A stretch of 64,000 nt of DNA from contig JAPEVC010000132.1 in NCBI GenBank assembly GCA_027946555.1, forward strand, positions 39,459 to 103,458. The letters run 5' to 3'. The stretch comes from Gnomoniopsis sp. IMI 355080 (taxonomy: Eukaryota > Ascomycota > Sordariomycetes > Diaporthales > Gnomoniaceae). This document shows positions 57,078-64,000 of this stretch, piece by piece (the stretch's first letter is position 1; each line of letters starts with the position of its first letter). Both the position numbers and the translations under genes were made by a program. The notes beneath the pieces were generated by a model. It was not told the DNA's origin. It searched no databases and saw nothing but the letters and a program-made list of their open reading frames with translations.

Positions 57078-60000
57078 TTTCTCGCCTTCTCTCTCTCCAA
57101 TACCGCCGGCGGTCGGTCTACGTTTTCGTCCTAGAGGGCGGCTAGGGACATGTTTGCGCGTACCTCGCTCGGCACACACTGGCCTAGCTGTCCACACCAC
57201 CATTGAGCGAAGGAAAAAGAGAAATAATCAGACGGCCCTGAGCATCTAGTGCAATCAGCGACAAGCCAGCTGTTAGCCACTCAGGCCTTCTCGAGTCCCA
57301 CGATGCGCACGTGCATGTCCGTCGGGTGATCATCCCGACCCATCATCCGTGCACAGCCCATACTTCAGGGACTGGGCTCTGCCGCCTCCCGAAGGCCACA
57401 CTCTTCAGCTCATATGCATACTGTGGCCTCAGCGGTGACAAGCGACGCGAGTTCACGTGTAGCTTGAGGAGGCACATTCGCCGCCTGCGGGCTGCCGATG
57501 CCATATGGACGGCTGCAATGTGATCATGGTGTTGTAGGCCTGGTTCGTATGGTTCGTAACTAATGAGACCAACCTCTCTTGCCGTGCTCTTCTTTCTCAC
57601 AAAGTTTGAGAAGCAATGGTTGGGTGTCAGTCCGTGAGACGGCAGTTCTCACCTTACGCCCGGATTCGACCGGTGAGAACGCAGGGCGTACTGCTGATGG
57701 TGAACACAAGCCTGCGCGTTCTCACCAGCATAGCCTGCAGGTCACCTGCTTTCCCGCTTGGTCCTTACTCGACGTTCCACCTACAAACCAGGCCCACCAG
57801 GCCACCCAGTCCGCTCAGCGTCCCAGGCCCTAGCCAGATCTATCCGCCATCAACTAATTTCCTTCGTCGACGATAAACACCGAGCGTTCCGTCATCTGCT
57901 CCGATCCCGACAATGGGGCTGAGGCCCAGAAAGAAGAAGGTCACGAAGTGCCACAGCAGTCATCGGCATTAGCGTCTCATCTTCGTGCGGCTCGGGAGTG
58001 GACAGCATCGAGTGGATGCTCGCACAAATGCCCATCGGATGACGTGGCTTTCGACGAGGCCATACGATCGGCCGGATTATATAGCGAGAACGCCTGCTAT
58101 TCGAGAGCTGGCACGATGAGGTAATAATACTCACCGGAGAAAGGGAGAGAAAAAAAGGGTCATTCGGAAGTACCCACTTGGCAGTGGCTTCTCTCACCTC
58201 ACTCCACCAAGCTCGCCTGGCTCAAACTTGTCGCCCATGCCCCCAAGCAGCTGGCGGGAATTACTCACAAACAAACGTCCCGAGCCCCAGACCCTCGGGA
58301 TCGGGTTTGATGCCGTTGGTCAAGCCGCCCGCGGCAATCTCTCACGTAGTACTTTGCCTGTGTGGCTGTCCCTTGACACATGGTTGGTCAGTCAGCCCCA
58401 GGTCTCCGGTTCAGTGTATAGTTGTGCTCCCTGAAATCTCATGACTGAATGCCCTACCTTTCCTTCCCTTTTTTTTCTTTGTCTTTCCTTTCAACAAGCA
58501 TGGGGCGTGTGATAAGTTAGGAAAGAATACTTAGTTCTTTGGCATGTACCGCAGCACCAGCGATGAATGGGCGTCTTCGGATGTCCAAATTTTGTACGTA
58601 CCTACTCATTCACTTAGTTACCAATCCAACGAGCCATTCAAATTTACAGATTTTCAAATTGCCTAACAGGTTCCATATTGCTCACCTCCCTGCTGTCCGC
58701 TTGAAGCTCGATTTTGCATGCGCCTGCCTAGCTCTGAGGTTTGGGATCATGATTCGCATTCGCCGGCCCATGGAGCTTCCACTCGAGGGTAGTGAGTCTG
58801 ACTAAGAAGTTGACTCTACCAGCGACTCCTCCATCTTCAACAAACTCGGCAGCACTAGTACAAAATGACAACATGGTTGCCCTGCCGTGGGGCGGGCGTA
58901 CGACGCTCGAGCGCCGCCCTAAGTCTTGTGTCACTGGTTTTGTCTAGGAAAGCCACAACTCCATATACACATGACCCACTGGTACCAGGCTATCAATTGC
59001 TGTGCGCGAGCCCCAGGCATAAGTAGTCAGAGATGTTCGAAAGTCTCTTCGGTCAGAAACCTCCTCCCTGGCTCCGAATTGTGCGGGCTCCACACTTCAG
59101 CCAAAATTACTAAATACAAAATCCTTTGTTCGGGTTGTACAGCCAATACACAGGCTCAGCTATGAAATAGCCATGAGACTGAGGATTGAGATTTGATGCA
59201 TGAACGTGACCAGTCTATTTCAGACCCTTCTTTAAGTTACTTGTCAGTGAACAATGTATGGGTCCAACTTTGAACCCAACCACAATCAAACCACCTAGGT
59301 AATTATCTGATGGGTAGCAACAGACGACCTAACTAGTAATGAAAGTCATCCCATACCAACTGTCATTCATCTTCGGTGTTGTGCCATGTTAAGAGATCAC
59401 TTTCTCTTAGCACTTGCTCCTACGATTTCGTCCTATACGTGGCCACATTCATCCCCTGAGGGCAGCCAGGAGTCAAAAACAAACCAGTATGATCACGGCT
59501 CACGGCAAATACACCTGTGGAAGAACAACTGTGGTTCGGATGGCAAACATTTCTAGACACTAGCCCAGAGGTGTGTGCAGTGGGATTGCCGTCGTCTCAC
59601 TCACCGCACTTGCTCCACCTTCATTCCCAGCTCAGCATGCAAATCGCGGCTCGAATGATGGACTCTGTTCATCCTTACCAGTATCAACATAGTTAAGCTC
59701 GGTCAGTGCATATTCATGGTATTGTTTCAAGAAATCATTTTGTTTCAGTTGGGCTTCCCCCAATCTAGCAATCCCACGACATTGGGACGGCACGTGGACC
59801 AGGTTTTGAGATCAGCAACGTGACAAACAAAACGACACCCAGAAACTCAGTATTATGCGACCGCAACTGATGTTGATTGGGCAAGGGGATTTGATATGCG
59901 TGCTGGGTGATGGGTGCTTGGTGATGCTTTGCCGCTTGCAGTAAAGGTGGCGACAACCTCAGCCGGGCAAGTGGCAACGACGACAACGCGCCTGTGGGCT

Positions 60001-63000
60001 AGAAGCAAGATTTCTGAAGTAGTGTGGGGCTATAGTCCTTTTCCTCCGGAGAACCTGAGCGAGAAGGTTCGGCTTCAGGGTTCGCCCGTAACATTTCAGC
60101 CAATGTCGAAAATGGGTTGACATGAAAAGTGTGTCCCCTCTAGAGTTCATGTGTGTCACATTCCCTCATTGTTTGACTTGAAGACACTGGCGACCAGGTA
60201 GCGAAATGTACTAGGTACCGTCCGTAGGCTTGGACGGAATGAGGACGGCGTACCTTCAACTCAAACCTTGGGCAGAAATGATTCCTTCTCAGAGCCTGTG
60301 CCAACTTGCGAATGGCACAGATCAACGTCAGTTGGGCAACGAGATAGTTTTCTGGGGCATGATGTAGCGATAAAGATCAAACAGCCCAAGAGGACCTGCC
60401 TGTAGCGGATACGGCGGAAGTTGAGAACAGTCTCCAGCAAACGCCTCATCACAATTTCGGTGACGAAATTGGTAAGCTTTTCTGTGCAATGGTAATACAA
60501 CATATCCACTCGGACAGTTCCTTCCGTGACAGCACTCGCCTGAGGCTGCATCCGTTTGTTCCATGGCCAGGCATGAGCATCGTCATACTGCTCTGTCTTC
60601 TGCAAGGGGAATGGACTTCTCAAGCAGCCAAAGAAGAGGATGTGATGGGGCAGAGGGTGAGTGGCCTGAGCCACTAGCCCAAGACAGGATACAGCCAGGA
60701 TCTCTGTCGGAGACACAGCGATGCTTCGGACTCACTGGATGCTCGCGAGTAGTGTTTGGTTTCAGCCATCGTCTGGAGGCTGCTGCAGCAGGACGTCCGG
60801 ACGCTGGACGGCCCGTCTTGTCAATTCAAGCCGTCCAGAGATTATCTGAAAGTCTGGAGAGGACGTAGTACGGAACACCCGCGACGATGCGTTAGAAACC
60901 ACCGGCAAAACACATTGTCTCCATGGAACTTCCGTATTCAAAAGCCCTTGCCAACAGAAACAAGCGATCATAGGAAACATGTGTTCCACTGTCCCGACGA
61001 ACCTGATTCACATCCTGTTAGCCAATCGTAACCGCTGGTATAGTTTGAAGACGTGAGTGAGCAGTGTTGGAGTTGGGACGAAGCTTATTAGTGTGACATG
61101 GCTTACAGTCGCAGCCGAGTTCCCAAGTCATAGCGTGGAATTGTTTGGTTATCCAAACGTATGGTCCCGATCGAAGATTGGAAAGGACGGGGGCTGAGAT
61201 GGTCGGTCACAGCGCAGCTCGTTGTTTTTATCTGGGCCTGTTCGCCGATCAAGTTGTATTTATAGGATCATGAGGATCGTCATAATGGTGCGCATAACCA
61301 ATAGCTAGAAACATGCACATCAACATTGGGAGAAGAAGTCCGGGCCGCGGTGATCTTGCAAGACCGAATCACGCACAGCCACTGGCACAACCAAAGCTGA
61401 GTGAAGGCATCTGTAAATAGTTTTCATCGGCGAATTTTCAAAAACACCCAAAAGATGTTTCTAAAATGTCTGCGCAGGTGGTTTGCTAAGGCTTGAGGGA
61501 CTTGACGGGGCAGCCATTGCTGTCACCTGCCAAGCCACTGGTGCTGTTTGGAGGTGCTGCATGTTGTCTACCATAGCACCGAGTAGTTCAGCTAGTCAGC
61601 TACTCAGGCTACTATGGCGTCGCCTTAAGTTTGGTCGGACAGTCGGCTCGATCCGGAAATGACAGTCTGGGTTTGAGATGCTGGAAGGGAGATCTCCATG
61701 GTGGCAGGTCGCGATTGGCTGTTCATCACTGATTGATCGGAGGGCAGCCGAAGGCTCATCTGTTTCCGGCCGCCATGGTAAATGACAGCTGCCAAACCCC
61801 AGTCAAGCTCATGGACCATGGTGCGGTATTTGGTACGACCCAGGAGCCAGGAGCCAGGGCGGCGGTAGACACGGACGGAGGTTGCAGAGGCTCCCTGGTG
61901 ACTGGGTGACGTGCAGACTTGACACCTAACCGTAAAAGTAGGGACGAGACTCGGCGTCCGTGCAGCAAAGTGCAGTACGCCCGCGTGTTCCGTCTCGCGC
62001 GAGCTGTACATAGTGTTCGTATCGTGCTCGGGGCCAACGTGGGATTGGACTGACTCGGTTACTCGATACCTAGCATTCCGTACGGAGAAAGAAAGAGGCT
62101 TCTCGAGAGCCAGTGGGGCAGAGTTCAGATGAAACCTGGATGGCGGCGACTACTGCAAGGCAACCTTCTTTGATCCGAACACGCTGCCTACTGTAGCACT
62201 GTAGCACACGAAGCCTCGAAATCTTGTCATCTCCAGCTCCAGCGTGGATCGACAAGCAAGCGAGCGCCACGCAATCTGCTCGTTACTGGCTGCATCACAT
62301 GAGGTCTTGAGAAAGGGGGCAGTGTTGAGATGGGGGCCAGGGCCGGGATGGGGATTGGGCCGGTGCTGCTGCCGTGATTTTGATGGAATCAATGCCAAGA
62401 CAAGTCGGGTGGTTTGACGAGGTCATCACGAGCGTGATAGTGCTCTTTGCGGAGATTACTTGAGAAGAGCAGGTGAAGCCGGTGGTTTGAAGTTTAATCG
62501 TCGGCGTGGAGGACGAGCGGCTTGTTGGTTCGGCAGGTGTCAGTGACGGATACAGAAGGAAGGGGGCTAGTGGAGGCGTACCGTAGAGGGAGGTACTATG
62601 GGTTGCAACTGTGGTACTAAACGAGCCCCGCCAAACGCATACCTATCCAGGTAAGAGCCGGGTCAGAGGGCTGAGAGGCAGAGTGGGGCAGCATGCTGCC
62701 CGTTCCTGAACCCCCTCGCTAACTTCCTCGCTTCACCCTCAGAATTCCTAATTTTAGCCGAACATCACCTAATCTCACACACAACCTTACCTTTGCTTAC
62801 TTAGGGTTGAGTACTATGGGACCGAATTCAGCACCACGGCCCACTCCAGGAACCAAAAGTTTCTGACAAGCTTCGAAGACGCTTCTACGGGAAACGCGAC
62901 ACCTGACTATGCGTGCACACATGGCTCATGCTCATTATCAGATTGTTTGAATCAATCTCCATTGCACACCCGCCACCTGATCTTGATCTTGCCCATCTTC

Positions 63001-63576
63001 CTGGTCGAACCCTCTTCTTGGGACCAAGGTTCTCCAAGCCTAAATCTGCAACACTGAGATTAAACCTTGTTCAGGCTTCCGGGTTCTGACCTTGCCCCAT
63101 TCGACGTTGATGACAATGAAGAATATTCCCCGGTTCTCGTTTTGCCTCCCGAAACTTTGACAGGTAACAAGGCAGGCATGCTGTAGCAGCATACACTGCT
63201 TTGAGCTTTGGGCAAGATTGCGATTGGGAGAGAGAGATCACACCCGTCGCCAACGACTTGTGCCCGTCGCGGCGTTCTAAGCAAGGACCATCGCTGTTCA
63301 AGCTACTGTCAGGATCGTGACGATCATCAGATGGCGACAACCTTCCCCTTGTGTTGGCGGTGGGCACGCATGCATTTCCGTCTTGAGCCAGACACAATGC
63401 CTCGCATGTATCACACTGTCCGACTGTCTCCTTCTGTTTCCTAAGAGAAACTTGACCGTCTCGAAACCGGCCCTGCGGACTCTCTGATGGAGTCCGTCCG
63501 TAACTTCGGCTGAAACGCAGCTGAGATCCCCCACCGTCGACAGTGCACACAGACAGGCTGCACACCCAAACCGAGG

Positions 63577-63610
63577 AGGTGCAGGTGCAGGTGCAGGTGC
63601 AGGTGCAGGT
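63577..63610 (+). repeat. Hexanucleotide tandem repeat (AGGTGC), 5.7 copies
   Basis: Perfect copies of AGGTGC run for 34 bases. The minus strand reads as alternating His-Leu codons, but no gene is supported there. Likely length-variable between strains. Confidence 0.9.
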
Positions 63611-63723
63611 GGAGTTGCGACATCTGGACCGGACCTACGGCGAGGCTTGACATCAGCCCTGTCACAATACTCTGCAGTCTCGATGTGCAATGCCGAAATC
63701 TGTCATGGTGCGTACGCGACGAG

Positions 63724-63747
63724 GAGCCCTTGAGGAGGAGCCCTTGC
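63724..63747 (+). repeat. Short direct repeat (AGGAGCCCTTG twice)
   Basis: AGGAGCCCTTG occurs twice, nearly adjacent. It looks like a small local duplication without evident function. Confidence 0.6.
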
Positions 63748-64000
63748 TTCAGCGTCAAAACCTCGCGTTCCGCCATGGAACTAATGCTACCCAGACCAGC
63801 CACGCGACAACTACTATGTACAGTAAAGGCATAGAGAAAGATACCTACGCATGCTCGGTGTCTTTCTTGTGGCTGCAGCAACTTGAGCCTACTATATGCA
63901 TCAGCATTCACCTAGCCGGAACCTTGCCTCCCACCGACTATTCACGACATTCATCGTCCGACCTTCCCACGATCCGACTGCATGGGGCAGACCCGCCCAC

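Larger units (their letters stand above)
56016..64000. other. Long gene-poor stretch to the window end (8 kb)
   Basis: No intact domain, RNA gene or supported splice model was found on either strand. It holds a (CT)n(CG)6 tract at 57054-57077, an ACCTAGGT site at 59293, a hexanucleotide repeat at 63577 and a direct repeat at 63724. It could be a large regulatory region of a gene beyond the window or contain non-coding or orphan genes that I cannot recognise. Confidence 0.4.

Noticed and set aside
60328..60564. 78-aa minus-strand frame with five cysteines, effector-like
   Set aside because: No signal peptide in frame; the upstream hydrophobic frame begins without ATG and no splice signals join them.
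63071..63911. Overlapping minus-strand frames including a His-Leu repeat
   Set aside because: The repeat is a direct reading of the AGGTGC tandem array, and no domain or splice model supports a gene.

Overview
The window looks like nuclear DNA of a filamentous ascomycete (Pezizomycotina). Genes are mono- or multi-exonic with short introns (mostly about 50-180 bp) that have GTRNGT donors, CTRAY-type branch points and CAG/TAG acceptors. The recognised families are typical of these fungi: a SAT4-type rhodopsin-domain membrane protein, a Dal5-like MFS permease, a heme-thiolate peroxidase, an Uds1 septation protein, an AidB-like acyl-CoA dehydrogenase with a peroxisomal tail, and an ERCC6L2-like Snf2 ATPase. 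The secreted pectinesterase suggests contact with plant material. I cannot fix the genus from sequence alone.

Layout. 1-1300: 3' part of a disordered hypothetical gene. 2046-2350: a tiny basic conserved protein. 3217-5032: a six-exon SAT4/rhodopsin-domain protein. 6270-7520: a decaying MFS transporter pseudogene. 7675-8888: pectinesterase. 9996-11747: a Dal5/ACS-type permease. 13976-14397: a possible small membrane-protein fragment. 15300-16039: a Ser/Thr-rich GPI-type cell-surface protein. 18478-19463: a secreted heme-thiolate peroxidase with a GPI-like tail. 19630-20177: a 160-residue two-exon protein that resembles a Cu/Zn superoxide dismutase without its metal ligands. 20370-20900: an unknown protein. 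21087-21805: a Mn superoxide dismutase. 22314-23792: a 2H phosphoesterase. 24392-25191: ribosomal protein eL42. 25722-26855: a conserved fungal protein with an apparent GC-AG intron. 27207-28346: a disordered hypothetical protein. 28530-29384: a class I O-methyltransferase. 30472-31632: a T5orf172/GIY-YIG protein. 31844-32664: an alpha/beta hydrolase. 35871-38034: an Uds1 septation protein. 47264-49471: a leukotriene-A4-hydrolase-type aminopeptidase. 49874-52034: the AidB-like acyl-CoA dehydrogenase. 52551-56015: the Snf2 ATPase.

Three gene-poor stretches stand out: 32.7-35.9 kb, 38.0-47.3 kb and 56.0-64.0 kb. They hold a possible subtilase relic, low-complexity tracts and copies of a palindromic TACCTAGGTA motif that recurs across the intergenic DNA.

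The most interesting neighbourhood is 18.4-21.8 kb. A peroxide-using surface enzyme, a putative degenerate Cu/Zn-SOD-like protein, an unknown protein and a Mn-SOD lie together, the last two sharing a promoter region of under 200 bp. This could be a small reactive-oxygen module, but that is inference. All splice structures were derived by eye from frame continuity, splice signals and remembered family patterns; no search was run.
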